Numbered from the stretch's first letter, positions 27,447 to 36,868 are shown. The stretch: DNA of 64,000 nucleotides from Microbacterium sp. MAH-37 (GCF_009758255.1 NZ_WSEN01000007.1:1-64000); one strand, 5' to 3'. The notes: generated by a model from the sequence alone, not told the origin. Made by a program: numbers and translations.

Positions 27447-28808
27447 TCAGGCGGGAGCCGGGCGGCCGGCCGGGGACTCGGCGACCGCGGCGGCGAAGGC
27501 CGCCAAGTCGACCGGGCGGCCGAGCACGCGCTCCGCGGCGCGATGCCCCGAGGCGTACGCACCGCCTACCGTGGCGGGCTCGTCGCCCCAGGTGGCCTCG
27601 CCGGCGATGTGCAGCACGTCGTCCACCGGACCGGCCAGTGCGTCGTGATCGCGATGCGAGGTGCCCGTCGCCTGATACGAGTAAGACCCGAGCGAGTGCG
27701 GATCCTCGCCCCATCGTGTGATCCAGTGCGCGACGGGCTCGGGGACGCCATCGCCGTAGAGTGCGCGCAGCGCGGTGAGCACGTCGGCGACGATCGCGGC
27801 ATCCGACACCTCCTGCAGATGCCGGCCCAACGGGCCGGCGGCGAAGGTGAGCAGCGTCGGACGCCCGCCTATCGCGGAGACGTCGTACCAGGAGTGCCAC
27901 AGTTCGCCCGCCTCGCCGAGGGCGCGGATCGCATAGCTGCCCTCGTCCCAGAACCGCTCGGGGAACTGCAGGAAGATCTTGTTGAACACGCCCATGCCGA
28001 GCCGGTCGAGCGGCTCGGCGACCTGCTCGGGCAAGGGTGGATCGAAGGCGATCACGCCCGCCTTCAGCACGCCGAGCGGAGCGGTGACGACGACGGATGC
28101 CGCGTCGAACGCGCCGTCATCCGTCGTCACCGTCACACCGTCCGTCGTCCGCGAGACGGCGGTGACGGCCTGCGACAGGCGCACGTCCAGCCCTGCCGCG
28201 ATCCGGTTCGGCAACTCGTCGTACCCGCGCGGGAAGATCACCTCGTCGCCCTCGATCGCGTCCTCGTCCAGCCCGTGCGCATCGAGGTCGCCGATCCATG
28301 CGCCGCACTGCTCTTCGACGCGATGCCGGAAGAACTCCCGGATCTCGTCGATCCGCTCCGGCTGGAGGCCGGATCGGTCCAGCACCCGCTCGGTCACGTC
28401 GAGGTAGGTGTCGCCGGGGGAGGCGGCGGCGATCTCGTCGAGCACCGCCGCGTCGACGCGGGCGACGTCGTCCACCCACTGCGCGCTCGCTGCAGCATCC
28501 ATCCGGCGCCCTGCGCCGTCGAAGTCCTCGATCGGCCGGCCACCGGCCTGGAAGCTGCCGACCGTGAACTCGATCGTCGGCACTCCGAGCGCCTGGGCGA
28601 GCGCCCACAGCGGGGAGTCCGCGATCCCGTGGATCCAGGATGCGCCGAGGTCGACGGGGAAGCCTGCAGAGCGGTCGGTGTTCATCCGGCCGCCGATCCG
28701 GTCCCTCGCCTCCAGCACCAGGACGCGCTGTCCGGCGTCCTGCAGCATCCGGGCGCACGTGGTGCCGGCCATGCCGGCGCCGACGACGATCGTGTCGTAC
28801 CGGTCCAT
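27447..28808 (-). CDS. Flavin-containing amine oxidase
   Basis: This 453-aa FAD enzyme of the monoamine/polyamine oxidase family has the dinucleotide-binding start YDTIVVGAGMAGTTCARML and the LEARDRIGGRMNT motif. The substrate-side LGASWIHG and the C-terminal FAD-contacting IAGEATWGDEPATVGGAYASG are also present. It would oxidise a primary or secondary amine to an aldehyde or imine, with H2O2 and ammonia released. No signal peptide is visible. The ATG shares one base with the stop of the upstream symporter gene (TGATG), so the pair is coupled and probably handles uptake and oxidation of related amines or amino acids. Confidence 0.88.
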   Translation of the reverse strand: MDRYDTIVVGAGMAGTTCARMLQDAGQRVLVLEARDRIGGRMNTDRSAGFPVDLGASWIHGIADSPLWALAQALGVPTIEFTVGSFQAGGRPIEDFDGAGRRMDAAASAQWVDDVARVDAAVLDEIAAASPGDTYLDVTERVLDRSGLQPERIDEIREFFRHRVEEQCGAWIGDLDAHGLDEDAIEGDEVIFPRGYDELPNRIAAGLDVRLSQAVTAVSRTTDGVTVTTDDGAFDAASVVVTAPLGVLKAGVIAFDPPLPEQVAEPLDRLGMGVFNKIFLQFPERFWDEGSYAIRALGEAGELWHSWYDVSAIGGRPTLLTFAAGPLGRHLQEVSDAAIVADVLTALRALYGDGVPEPVAHWITRWGEDPHSLGSYSYQATGTSHRDHDALAGPVDDVLHIAGEATWGDEPATVGGAYASGHRAAERVLGRPVDLAAFAAAVAESPAGRPAPA

Positions 28809-30265
28809 CAGCGCCTCCGGATCTCGATCGGGCCGGTGACCGACTCGGAGTCCTCCCAGACGCTGATACCGGAGATGTCCGGCATCCGATCCCTGGTGAA
28901 GATCGGGTCGAAGCCTTCCCTGCGCTGCTGGGAGTAGTCCTTCAGCAGCCGGAACGCGACGCCCGAGAGCAGCGCGATCGCGATCAGGTTCACCAGCGCC
29001 ATGATGCCCATCGCGCCGTCGGCGAAGTTCCACACCACGTCGGCGGAGACCACCGAACCGACGAACACCGCGACGATCGCGACGATCCGGTATCCGGTCA
29101 GGGTGCCGCGATGCGTGGTGATGAACTCGATGTTCGACTCGCCGTAGTAGTAGTTGCCCAGTACGGAGCTGAACGCGAGCAGGAAGATGATGACGCTCAG
29201 CGCGATGTTCGACCAGTCGCCGAGCGTGCTCACCAGCGCTCCCTGGGTGAGGTCGATGCCGCGCGTGGCGCCGGCGAGATCGGGCACGGAGACGAGGATG
29301 ATGAACGCGGTGATCGAGCAGACCAGGAACGTGTCGAAGTAGACGCCGAGCGTCTGCACCAGGCCCTGCTTCACCGGATGCGTGACGGCAGCCGTCGCAC
29401 CGGCGTTCGGGGCAGAGCCGAGGCCGGCCTCGTTCGAGAACATCCCGCGCTTCACGCCCTGCAGCACGACATACCCGAAGGCGGCACCGACGATCTCGTT
29501 GGGGCCGAACGCCTGGCCGAAGATCGCCCCGAACACGTACGGGATGCGGTCCCAGTGCAGAGCCACGACGATCAGGCCGAGCAGCAGATAGCCGAGCGCC
29601 ATAAGCGGCACGAGCATCTGCGTGACCGAGGCGATTCGCCGCACGCCACCGAACACGACCAGCGCCATCAGCACGGCCAGCGCGATGCCAGTCACCCACG
29701 GCAGCCAAGCCGGGGCGGAGTCGCCCAGGCTGCCGGCGAGCGTCGCCTGAATCGTGTTGGCCTGCAGCGAGCTGAACGCGATCGGGAAGCACACGATCAG
29801 CACCACGGCGAACAGCACGCCCATCCACCGCGCCTTCAGGCCGTGCTGCATGTAGTACGCGGGCCCGCCGCGGAAGCCGTCCGCGTCGCGGACCTTGAAC
29901 AGCTGGGCCAGCGATGACTCGATGAAGCTGGACGCACCGCCGATGAACGCCATCAGCCACATCCAGAACACCGCGCCCGGCCCGCCGATCGCGATGGCGG
30001 TGCCGACCCCTGCGATGTTGCCGACGCCGACGCGGGATGCCGCGGAGATGGTGAAGGCCTGGAACGCCGAGACCGACTGCGGCTCGCCGTCGGCGTTGCG
30101 CGGAGTGCGATCGGTGAGGGTGCGGAACATCTCCGGGATCATCCGGAACTGCACGACGCCGGAGCGGAGGGTGAAGTACAGGCCGAGCAGAACCACGATC
30201 GGCAGCACCAGCCACGTCCAGAAGTTGTCGCCCCACGTCAGCAGCCAGTCGTTGATCGCATCCAT
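28808..30265 (-). CDS. Sodium:alanine symporter (AGCS family)
   Basis: This 485-aa membrane transporter with about 10-11 helices is predicted to import alanine or glycine with Na+. Family features include SAFQAFTISAASRVGVGNIAGVGTAI, GGPAYYMQHGLK and FSNEAGLGSAPNAGATAAV. A further conserved segment is FSSVLGNYYYGESNIEF. The ATG at 30265 gives the usual MDAINDWLLTWGDNFW start. It is the first gene of a two-gene unit with the amine oxidase and diverges from phoX across a 177-bp region. Confidence 0.92.
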   Translation of the reverse strand: MDAINDWLLTWGDNFWTWLVLPIVVLLGLYFTLRSGVVQFRMIPEMFRTLTDRTPRNADGEPQSVSAFQAFTISAASRVGVGNIAGVGTAIAIGGPGAVFWMWLMAFIGGASSFIESSLAQLFKVRDADGFRGGPAYYMQHGLKARWMGVLFAVVLIVCFPIAFSSLQANTIQATLAGSLGDSAPAWLPWVTGIALAVLMALVVFGGVRRIASVTQMLVPLMALGYLLLGLIVVALHWDRIPYVFGAIFGQAFGPNEIVGAAFGYVVLQGVKRGMFSNEAGLGSAPNAGATAAVTHPVKQGLVQTLGVYFDTFLVCSITAFIILVSVPDLAGATRGIDLTQGALVSTLGDWSNIALSVIIFLLAFSSVLGNYYYGESNIEFITTHRGTLTGYRIVAIVAVFVGSVVSADVVWNFADGAMGIMALVNLIAIALLSGVAFRLLKDYSQQRREGFDPIFTRDRMPDISGISVWEDSESVTGPIEIRRR

Positions 30266-30363
30266 GTCCGCCAGTATCCGGGGCGGAGACCGCACTCGTC
30301 CAGCGGCGCGCGGGGCACGCGCCGTGGAAATGCCGGGGTGGGGCGACGGCCTTCGCACACGGA

Positions 30364-30381
30364 GTTCAGGTCGAGTTCACG
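30364..30381 (+). promoter_or_regulatory. Putative Pho box upstream of phoX
   Basis: GTTCAGG (30364-30370) and GTTCACG (30375-30381) are direct repeats exactly 11 bases apart. The actinobacterial PhoP/PhoB-type response regulator binds GTTCACC-like repeats with that period, and the downstream gene is a phosphatase. The site lies 62 bp from the phoX ATG. Confidence 0.5.
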
Positions 30382-30442
30382 TGCGCGTCATCCCATGGGG
30401 CCACCATGTCCGGCGACCGCACCCCGATGAGGAGGATCCCCC

Positions 30443-32497
30443 ATGTCCCTGGCTCAGAACATCCGACGCAGCCTGCCGATGGCCGATCACGCGAAGGGCA
30501 AGCGCTCCGCGGTGACCTGCCAGCTGAAGTGCGCGAACGCGTGCCTGGGCCCGGAGTGCAACACCTCGGCGAACGAGGACTTCCGGTCGATCGCCTCCGC
30601 GGTCTTCTCACGGCGCGCGCTGTTCGGCCTCGGCGCGGCGGCGGCCGTCGCGGTCGCCGTCGGCGTGGGGCGCGAGACCCCGGCATCCGCGGCGACGGGG
30701 ACCACGGCATCCGGACCAGGCGCCTCCTTCGCGCGCCCCGGTCGCGCCGGACTCGCCTTCGGCGCGATCGCGCCTGTCGACGCCGAGGTCGACGCGTTCA
30801 CCGTGCCGGCGGGGTACACCTGGTCGCCGATCATCCGCTGGGGCGACCCGCTGTTCTCCCGTACACCGGCCTTCGACATCATGGGTCAGACGCCGAAGGC
30901 GCAGGCGGAGCAGTTCGGGTACAACAGCGACTACCTCGACATCGTGCCCGACCCCTCAGGGAAGACCGGCGTGCTCGTGAACAACCACGAGTACGTCAAC
31001 CCCGACCTCATGTTCCCGCCGACCGCGGATGCGGCGGAGCTGCGCCGCCGCGGCGACATTTACAAGGCCGCGCAGGGAATGTCGGTCGTCGAGATCCGGC
31101 GCAAGGCGGTGGGCGACCCGTGGACCTACGTCGTCGACGGTCGCCGCAACCGCCGCATCACCGTCGAGACCGTGTTCGAGCTGACCGGACCTGCGGCGGG
31201 CTCCGAACTGGTGAAGACCGCCGCTGATCCCGAAGGACGCTGGGTGCGCGGCACGCTCGGCAACTGCGCCGGCGGCACGACGCCGTGGGGCACGATCCTC
31301 TCCGGCGAGGAGAACTTCAACGGCTACTTCGCCTGGGCCGCCGACACGGCCGAGCAGAAGCGCTACAGCGCCTCCTCGACGACGAGCACGTCGACCGGCT
31401 GGGAGTCGTACGACTCGCGCTTCGACGCGCACGATGCGGACTACGTGAACGAGCCCAACCGCTTCGGGTACATCGTCGAGATCGACCCTCAGGATCCGAC
31501 CTCCACGCCGCGCAAGCACACCGCCCTCGGCCGGTTCAAGCACGAGGGCGCCAACATCCATGTGGCCGACGACGGCCGCGTGGTCGCGTACATGGGCGAT
31601 GACGAGCGCAACGACTACCTGTACAAGTTCGTCTCCAAGAACCGCATCTCCGGCTCGCGGCGGAAGAACATGACCCTCCTCACAGAGGGTGACCTGTTCG
31701 TCGCGAAGTTCAGCGGCAACTCGCCGGCTGCGGAGATCACCGGCACCGGCGCCCTGCCCTCCGACGGTGCGTTCGACGGCACCGGCACGTGGATTCCGCT
31801 GACCAGGAACGGCGCGAGCGCGGTGCCCGGTTTCACGCTCGAGCAGGTGCTCGTCTACACGAGGCTCGCAGCGGACGCCGTCGGCGCGACCAAGATGGAC
31901 CGTCCGGAGGACGTGGAGCCGAACCCGGTGACCGGCAAGGTCTACGTCGCGCTCACGAACAACTCCCGGCGCGCGGCCGTCGACGAGACCAACCCGGTCA
32001 CGGGCAACCGCTACGGTCACGTCGTCGAGCTCACCGAGACGGCGGGGCACTCCGGGACCATTTTCGGCTGGAGCATCCTGATGCTCTGCGGCGACCCGAA
32101 CTCGTTCGGGAACGCCTACTTCGCCGGCTTCCCGAAGGAACTCGTCTCGCCGATCTCCTGCCCCGACAACGTCGCGTTCGACTCGGAGGGGAATCTCTGG
32201 ATCTCGACCGACGGTGCGCCCAGCACGATCGGCTACGGCGACGGCCTGTTCAAAGTGCCGCTGACAGGCGCCGAGCGCGGTCACGTGCAGCAGTTCCTCT
32301 CCGTCCCGCGGGACGCCGAGACCTGTGGTCCCGTCATCCACGACCGCGAGGGTCTGGTCTTCGTCGCGGTGCAGCACCCGGGGGAGGACGGCACCTTCGC
32401 CGCGCCCCGTTCGCTGTTCCCCGACTACGGCTCCAGCGCTCCCGGTGATGTCTCCACCGCGCCGCGGCCGTCGGTCGTGCAGGTGCACAGGGCCTGA
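30443..32497 (+). CDS. phoX: PhoX-family alkaline phosphatase (DUF839), Tat-exported
   Basis: PhoX enzymes are Ca2+/Fe-dependent extracellular phosphomonoesterases for phosphate scavenging. The 684-aa protein has a Tat-like signal (FSRRALFGLGAAAAVAVAV) that begins only at about residue 56. It is preceded by a conserved actinobacterial segment with spaced cysteines (TCQLKCANACLGPEC). Mature-region features include SPIIRWGDPLF, GVLVNNHEYVNPDLMFP, GGTTPWGTILSGEENFNGYF, DPTSTPRKHTALGRFKHEG and MDRPEDVEPNPVTGKVYVALTN, which matches the metal-site region. GAGGAGGA lies before the ATG. A Pho box upstream suggests induction under phosphate limitation. It stands alone between the symporter and nusA. 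Confidence 0.88.
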   Translation: MSLAQNIRRSLPMADHAKGKRSAVTCQLKCANACLGPECNTSANEDFRSIASAVFSRRALFGLGAAAAVAVAVGVGRETPASAATGTTASGPGASFARPGRAGLAFGAIAPVDAEVDAFTVPAGYTWSPIIRWGDPLFSRTPAFDIMGQTPKAQAEQFGYNSDYLDIVPDPSGKTGVLVNNHEYVNPDLMFPPTADAAELRRRGDIYKAAQGMSVVEIRRKAVGDPWTYVVDGRRNRRITVETVFELTGPAAGSELVKTAADPEGRWVRGTLGNCAGGTTPWGTILSGEENFNGYFAWAADTAEQKRYSASSTTSTSTGWESYDSRFDAHDADYVNEPNRFGYIVEIDPQDPTSTPRKHTALGRFKHEGANIHVADDGRVVAYMGDDERNDYLYKFVSKNRISGSRRKNMTLLTEGDLFVAKFSGNSPAAEITGTGALPSDGAFDGTGTWIPLTRNGASAVPGFTLEQVLVYTRLAADAVGATKMDRPEDVEPNPVTGKVYVALTNNSRRAAVDETNPVTGNRYGHVVELTETAGHSGTIFGWSILMLCGDPNSFGNAYFAGFPKELVSPISCPDNVAFDSEGNLWISTDGAPSTIGYGDGLFKVPLTGAERGHVQQFLSVPRDAETCGPVIHDREGLVFVAVQHPGEDGTFAAPRSLFPDYGSSAPGDVSTAPRPSVVQVHRA

Positions 32498-32568
32498 CCC
32501 GGTTCACGCACCTCTCGATGCCCGTGCCGCCCATCCGGTGGCGCGGGCGTCGTGCTGCGGGCATCGGG

Positions 32569-32574
32569 TATTCT
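32569..32574 (+). promoter_or_regulatory. -10 box upstream of nusA
   Basis: TATTCT lies six bases before the ATG of the small ORF at 32581. It is the only promoter-like element between phoX and nusA, so it probably drives nusA, ylxR and infB. Confidence 0.5.
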
Positions 32575-32580
32575 GGTCGG

Positions 32581-32616
32581 ATGCCCGCGGCGAACCTGAC
32601 CGCGGTGAGAGCTTAA
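32581..32616 (+). CDS. Small leaderless upstream ORF before nusA
   Basis: This ORF encodes 11 residues (MPAANLTAVRA) and ends in TAA followed directly by TAG. Its ATG lies six bases after TATTCT, the arrangement of leaderless starts in this window. The nusA Shine-Dalgarno GGGAGG begins three bases after the stop, so ribosomes finishing here could reinitiate at nusA. No stalling-codon run is visible. It may simply be where transcription starts, without function as a peptide. Confidence 0.4.
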   Translation: MPAANLTAVRA

Positions 32617-32629
32617 TAGGGAGGCCGTC

Positions 32630-33616
32630 ATGGACATCGAACTCGGACTGCTGCGCGGTATCGAGAAGGAGAAGGCGATCCCCTTCGATGAACTCGTCGA
32701 GATCATCGAACAGGCGATCCTGACGGCCTACCTCAAGAACGCGTCCTCGGAAGGCGAGGAGACCACCGAGGGCGTGCGCGTGCACCTCGACCGCAAGAGC
32801 GGTCACGTCGCCGTGCTGCAGCCGGTGCTCGACGAGGAGGGCGCGGTCATCGGCGAGGAGGAGACCACGCCGGACGACTTCGGCCGCATCGCCGCCTTCG
32901 CCGCCAAGCAGGTCATCAGCCAGCGGCTGCGCGACATCGCCGACGACGCCGTGCTCGGCGAGTTCCGCGGCAAGGAGGGCGACATCGTCGCCGGTGTCAT
33001 CCAGCAGGGCCCGAACCCGCGGATGATCCACGTCGACCTCGGCTCGGTCGAGGGCATCCTGCCCCCCGAGGAGCAGGTCCCCGGCGAGGAGTACACGCAC
33101 GGCTCGCGTCTGCGCGTCTACGTCACCAGCGTGTCCAAGGGCGCGAAGGGTCCGCAGATCACCGTGTCGCGCACCCACCCCGGGCTGGTCCGAAAGCTGT
33201 TCGCGCTCGAGGTCCCCGAGATCGCCGCAGGCCTGGTCGAGATCGTCTCGCTCGCCCGCGAGGCCGGTCACCGCACCAAGATCGCCGTGAAGGCCAACGA
33301 CCCGTCGATCAACGCGAAGGGCGCCTGCATCGGCGAACTCGGACGCCGTGTGCGCGCCGTCACCGAGGAGCTCTCCGGTGAGAAGATCGACATCGTCGAC
33401 CACAACCCCGACCTCGCGACGTTCGTCGCCAATGCGCTCTCGCCTGCGAAGGTCACCAGCGCCTTCGTGCTGGATGCCGGCACCAAGGCCGTGCGCGCAC
33501 TGGTTCCCGACTACCAGCTGTCGCTCGCGATCGGCAAGGAAGGGCAGAACGCCCGCCTCGCCGCCAAGCTGACCGGGGCGAAGATCGACATCCAGCCCGA
33601 CAGCGTCATGGACTGA
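32630..33616 (+). CDS. nusA: Transcription elongation/termination factor NusA
   Basis: NusA binds RNA polymerase and nascent RNA and modulates pausing, termination and antitermination. The 328-aa protein has the N-terminal polymerase-binding domain (MDIELGLLRGIEKEKAIPFDELVEII), an S1 domain around residues 110-180 (VAGVIQQGPNPRMIHVDLG) and two KH domains (RTKIAVKAND, GACIGELGRRVRAV; LSLAIGKEGQNARLAAKLTG). The C-terminal acidic repeats of proteobacterial NusA are absent, as usual in actinobacteria. GGGAGG lies five bases before the ATG. The usual upstream gene rimP is not present here. Confidence 0.95.
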   Translation: MDIELGLLRGIEKEKAIPFDELVEIIEQAILTAYLKNASSEGEETTEGVRVHLDRKSGHVAVLQPVLDEEGAVIGEEETTPDDFGRIAAFAAKQVISQRLRDIADDAVLGEFRGKEGDIVAGVIQQGPNPRMIHVDLGSVEGILPPEEQVPGEEYTHGSRLRVYVTSVSKGAKGPQITVSRTHPGLVRKLFALEVPEIAAGLVEIVSLAREAGHRTKIAVKANDPSINAKGACIGELGRRVRAVTEELSGEKIDIVDHNPDLATFVANALSPAKVTSAFVLDAGTKAVRALVPDYQLSLAIGKEGQNARLAAKLTGAKIDIQPDSVMD

Positions 33617-33656
33617 CCCGGCGCGGGGGAACGGACACCCGAGGCCGAGGTGTAGG

Positions 33657-33926
33657 ATGGAACCTGTACGAACGTGTGTCGGTTGCCGCGAACGTGCCTC
33701 TCGATCCGCCCTGATCAGGGTGGTTGCCCGGAATGGTGAACTCGTCCTCGACGAGCGCGCCGTGCTGAGCGGGAGGGGAGCGTGGCTGCATCCGACGCGG
33801 GAATGCATGGATGCCGCGCAGCGGCGCCGTGCTTTCGCACGAGCACTGCGTGTGTCCGGATCTCTGGAGCTCTCCGAGACGGACGCGCAGACCATCGAAA
33901 GACACCGCCAGAGAAACAAAGGCTGA
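33657..33926 (+). CDS. ylxR: YlxR/DUF448 RNA-binding protein
   Basis: This 89-aa cytosolic protein has the family signature PVRTCVGCRERASRSALIRV and the GRGAWLHPTREC segment. YlxR-type proteins bind RNA or nucleoid-associated targets and sit between nusA and infB in most Gram-positive genomes, as here. A TAGGAT sequence overlaps the start codon, so a separate promoter cannot be excluded. The 40-base gap after nusA otherwise fits an operon. Confidence 0.9.
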   Translation: MEPVRTCVGCRERASRSALIRVVARNGELVLDERAVLSGRGAWLHPTRECMDAAQRRRAFARALRVSGSLELSETDAQTIERHRQRNKG

Positions 33927-33979
33927 ACGGCTATGGAAACAAAGTGAACGGCTCGAAATGAGACCCGTCCGCGACTGAT

Positions 33980-34002
33980 GGTCTGCCCTGCCTGGGCGGA
34001 CC
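33980..34002 (+). promoter_or_regulatory. Hairpin just upstream of the infB ribosome-binding site
   Basis: GGTCTGCCC (33980-33988) pairs with GGGCGGACC (33994-34002) through nine pairs including one wobble, with a five-base loop. It ends ten bases before the AGGAG of infB. It could influence infB translation or be fortuitous in GC-rich DNA. TGAACGGCT occurs twice upstream, around 33923-33953. Confidence 0.35.
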
Positions 34003-34020
34003 GACCCAGACAGGAGAATT

Positions 34021-36801
34021 GTGGCTGCCAAACCACGTGTGCACGAGATCGCCGCTGAACTCGGCGTCGACAGCAAGTTCGCTCTCGCGAAGCTCAAGGA
34101 GCTCGGCGAGTTCGTGAAGAGCCCGTCCTCGACCATCGAACCGCCGGTGGCGCGCAAGCTGCGCGCGGCGATCGAGGCCGACCCGACCGCGAAGCCGGTC
34201 GAGGCAGGGCCCGAGACGAAGAGCGCCCCGAAGCCCGCGGCTCCGGGTGCGAGCAGCGCCCCGAAGCCGGGACCGAAGCCCGGTCCCGCGAAGCCGGCAG
34301 CGCCCGCCAAGCCTGTTGACGAGGCTCCGGCGCCGGCTGCGGAGAAGACCACTGCCGAGAAGCCGGCTGCGGCCGCGGCTCCGGCATCCGACGCGCCCAA
34401 GCCGGGCGGCAGCGCACCCAAGCCGGGTGGCGCGCCGAAGCCGGGTGGCGCCCCGAAGCCGGGCGCGCCGCGCCCCGGCAACAACCCGTTCTCGTCCTCG
34501 CAGGGTATGGGTCAGCGCCCCGCAGGCCCCCGCCCCGGCAACAACCCATTCGCCTCGGCGCAGGGTATGGGCCAGCGTCCGACCCCGGGCAACATCCCGC
34601 GTCCCCAGGCGCCGCGTCCGGGTTCCCCGCGCGTCGGCGGTCCCCGTCCGGCGGGCGCCGGTCGTCCGGGTGGCGCACGTGGTGGCCAGGGCGGTCGTCC
34701 CGGTGCACCGTTCCAGCAGCGCTCCGGCGGTCCGGGTCGTCCCGGCGGTCCCGGTGCAGGTGCCGGTGCGGGCGGCGGCTTCCAGCGTCCGGGCGGCGGC
34801 TTCGCCGGTCGTCCCGGCGGTGGTGGCGGTCGTGGCCGCGGACCCGGCGGCGGTACCGCGGGTGCGTTCGGCAAGGGCGGCGGCAAGAGCAAGCAGCGAA
34901 AGTCGCGGCGGGCGAAGCGGCAAGAGTTCGAGATGCGGTCGGCGCCGGTCGTCGGCGGCGTCAACGTCCAGAAGGGCAACGGCGAGATCATCCGCCTGCG
35001 CCGCGGTGCATCTATCGCCGACTTCGCGGACAAGCTCGAGGCCCTGAGGGGTTACACCGTCCAGCCCGGCACGCTCGTCACCATCCTGTTCAACCTGGGT
35101 GAGATGGCGACCGCGACCGAGTCGCTCGACGAGGCCACCTTCGAGGTGCTCGGCGAGGAGCTCGGCTACAAGGTGCAGATCGTGTCCCCCGAGGACGAGG
35201 ACAAGGAGCTCCTGGAGGGCTTCGGTCTCGACCTCGAGGCCGAGCTGGAGGCCGAGAGCGAGGACGACCTCGAGATCCGTCCTCCGGTGGTCACCGTCAT
35301 GGGCCACGTCGACCACGGTAAGACCCGACTGCTCGACGCGATCCGTCAGACCAACGTCATCGAGGGTGAGGCCGGCGGCATCACCCAGCACATCGGTGCG
35401 TACCAGATCTGGACCGAGCACGAGGGCAACGAGCGCGCGATCACCTTCATCGACACCCCGGGTCACGAGGCGTTCACCGCCATGCGTGCCCGCGGTGCGC
35501 AGGTGACCGACATCGCGATCCTCGTGGTCGCCGCCGACGACGGCATCATGCCGCAGACGGTGGAGGCGCTGAACCACGCCCAGGCGGCGGACGTGCCGAT
35601 CGTGGTCGCGGTGAACAAGGTCGACAAGCCCGAGGCCAACCCGGCCAAGGTGCGCCAGCAGCTGACCGAGTACGGTCTGGTCGCCGAGGAGTACGGCGGG
35701 GACGTCATGTTCGTGGATGTGTCGGCTCGTGCCGGCACCGGCATCCAGGAGCTGCTCGACGCCGTGCTGCTGACCGCCGACGCGGGTCTGGACCTGACGG
35801 CGAACCCGAACAAGGCCGCCCGCGGTGTCGCCATCGAGGCGAAGCTCGACAAGGGTCGCGGTTCGGTCGCCACGGTGCTGATCCAGTCCGGAACGCTGCA
35901 CGTCGGCGATGCGATCGTCGCGGGCACCGCCTACGGCCGCGTCCGCGCGATGCTCGACGAGAACGGCGACCCGGTCGAGGCCGCAGCGCCGTCGCGTCCG
36001 GTGCAGGTGCAGGGTCTGAACTCGGTGCCGCGTGCCGGTGACGTGTTCATCGTCACCGACGAGGACCGCATGGCTCGCCAGATCGCTGAGAAGCGCGAGG
36101 CCGTCGAGCGCAACGCGCAGCTGGCGAAGGCCCGCAAGCGCATCTCGCTCGAGGACTTCACCCGCGCTCTCGAAGAGGGCAAGGTCGAAACGCTCAACCT
36201 CATCATCAAGGGCGACGTGTCCGGTGCCGTCGAGGCGCTGGAGGAGTCCCTCCTCAAGATCGAGGTCGACGACTCGGTGCAGCTGCGGATCATCCACCGC
36301 GGTGTCGGCGCCATCACGGAGTCGGATGTGAACCTGGCGACGATCGACAACGCGATCGTCATCGGCTTCAACGTCCGCCCCGACGCGAAGGCCCGCGAGG
36401 CGGCGTCCCGCGAGGGCGTGGACATCCGGTTCTACTCGGTGATCTACAACGCCATCGACGAGATCGAGAGCTCGCTCAAGGGCATGCTCAAGCCGGAGTT
36501 CGAAGAGGTCCAGTCGGGTGTCGCCGAGATCCGCGAGGTGTTCCGCTCCTCGAAGTTCGGCAACATCGCGGGTGTCATCGTCCGCTCGGGCACGATCACG
36601 CGCAACGCCAAGGCGCGCGTCATCCGCGACGGCGTCGTCATCGCCGATGGCCTGGCCATCGAGTCGCTGCGTCGCTTCAAGGACGACGTCACCGAGGTGC
36701 GCACCGACTTCGAGGCCGGTATCGGCCTCGGCAAGTACAACGACATCCAGATCGGCGACGAGATCGAGACCACCGAGATGGTCGAGAAGCCGCGCGGCTG
36801 A
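34021..36801 (+). CDS. infB: Translation initiation factor IF-2
   Basis: IF-2 is the GTPase that places fMet-tRNA on the 30S subunit and promotes subunit joining. The 926-aa protein starts with an IF2N domain ([24 protein letters not shown]). A long Ala/Pro-rich then Gly/Arg/Pro-rich linker (about residues 60-300) follows, typical of actinobacteria and encoded by repetitive DNA. A second IF2N-like domain precedes the G domain. G1 GHVDHGKT is at residues 428-435, followed by DTPGHEAF and NKVDKP. Domains II-IV end with a C-terminal initiator-tRNA-binding part. CAGGAG precedes the GTG start. A hairpin follows the gene. Confidence 0.97.
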   Translation: MAAKPRVHEIAAELGVDSKFALAKLKELGEFVKSPSSTIEPPVARKLRAAIEADPTAKPVEAGPETKSAPKPAAPGASSAPKPGPKPGPAKPAAPAKPVDEAPAPAAEKTTAEKPAAAAAPASDAPKPGGSAPKPGGAPKPGGAPKPGAPRPGNNPFSSSQGMGQRPAGPRPGNNPFASAQGMGQRPTPGNIPRPQAPRPGSPRVGGPRPAGAGRPGGARGGQGGRPGAPFQQRSGGPGRPGGPGAGAGAGGGFQRPGGGFAGRPGGGGGRGRGPGGGTAGAFGKGGGKSKQRKSRRAKRQEFEMRSAPVVGGVNVQKGNGEIIRLRRGASIADFADKLEALRGYTVQPGTLVTILFNLGEMATATESLDEATFEVLGEELGYKVQIVSPEDEDKELLEGFGLDLEAELEAESEDDLEIRPPVVTVMGHVDHGKTRLLDAIRQTNVIEGEAGGITQHIGAYQIWTEHEGNERAITFIDTPGHEAFTAMRARGAQVTDIAILVVAADDGIMPQTVEALNHAQAADVPIVVAVNKVDKPEANPAKVRQQLTEYGLVAEEYGGDVMFVDVSARAGTGIQELLDAVLLTADAGLDLTANPNKAARGVAIEAKLDKGRGSVATVLIQSGTLHVGDAIVAGTAYGRVRAMLDENGDPVEAAAPSRPVQVQGLNSVPRAGDVFIVTDEDRMARQIAEKREAVERNAQLAKARKRISLEDFTRALEEGKVETLNLIIKGDVSGAVEALEESLLKIEVDDSVQLRIIHRGVGAITESDVNLATIDNAIVIGFNVRPDAKAREAASREGVDIRFYSVIYNAIDEIESSLKGMLKPEFEEVQSGVAEIREVFRSSKFGNIAGVIVRSGTITRNAKARVIRDGVVIADGLAIESLRRFKDDVTEVRTDFEAGIGLGKYNDIQIGDEIETTEMVEKPRG

Positions 36802-36818
36802 TCGAATCCGTACGATGT

Positions 36819-36842
36819 GAGGGGCGCCTGCGGGCGCCCCTC
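36819..36842 (+). terminator. Hairpin between infB and rbfA
   Basis: GAGGGGCGCC (36819-36828), loop TGCG and GGCGCCCCTC (36833-36842) form a perfect 10-bp stem. There is no long T run, so it is a weak or U-poor terminator. rbfA follows 26 bases later and may need readthrough. Confidence 0.6.
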
Positions 36843-36868
36843 ATTCGTCACACAGGGGAGTAGAGAAC

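Noticed and set aside
27447..30236. Reading the amine oxidase as a 929-residue protein extending through the symporter gene
   Set aside because: The extra N-terminal part is Arg/Pro-rich and overlaps the symporter in another frame. The FAD-binding start MDRYDTIVVGAGMAG at 28808 is unmistakable.
33927..34020. Two tiny ORFs (METK and MRPVRD) between ylxR and infB as possible leader peptides
   Set aside because: Neither has a ribosome-binding site or a TANNNT box at the right distance, and both are short enough to occur by chance.
33931..36297. A minus-strand frame of nearly 800 codons opposite infB
   Set aside because: Repetitive Thr/Arg/Ala translation mirroring the Gly/Pro-rich linker of IF-2. 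Not a gene.
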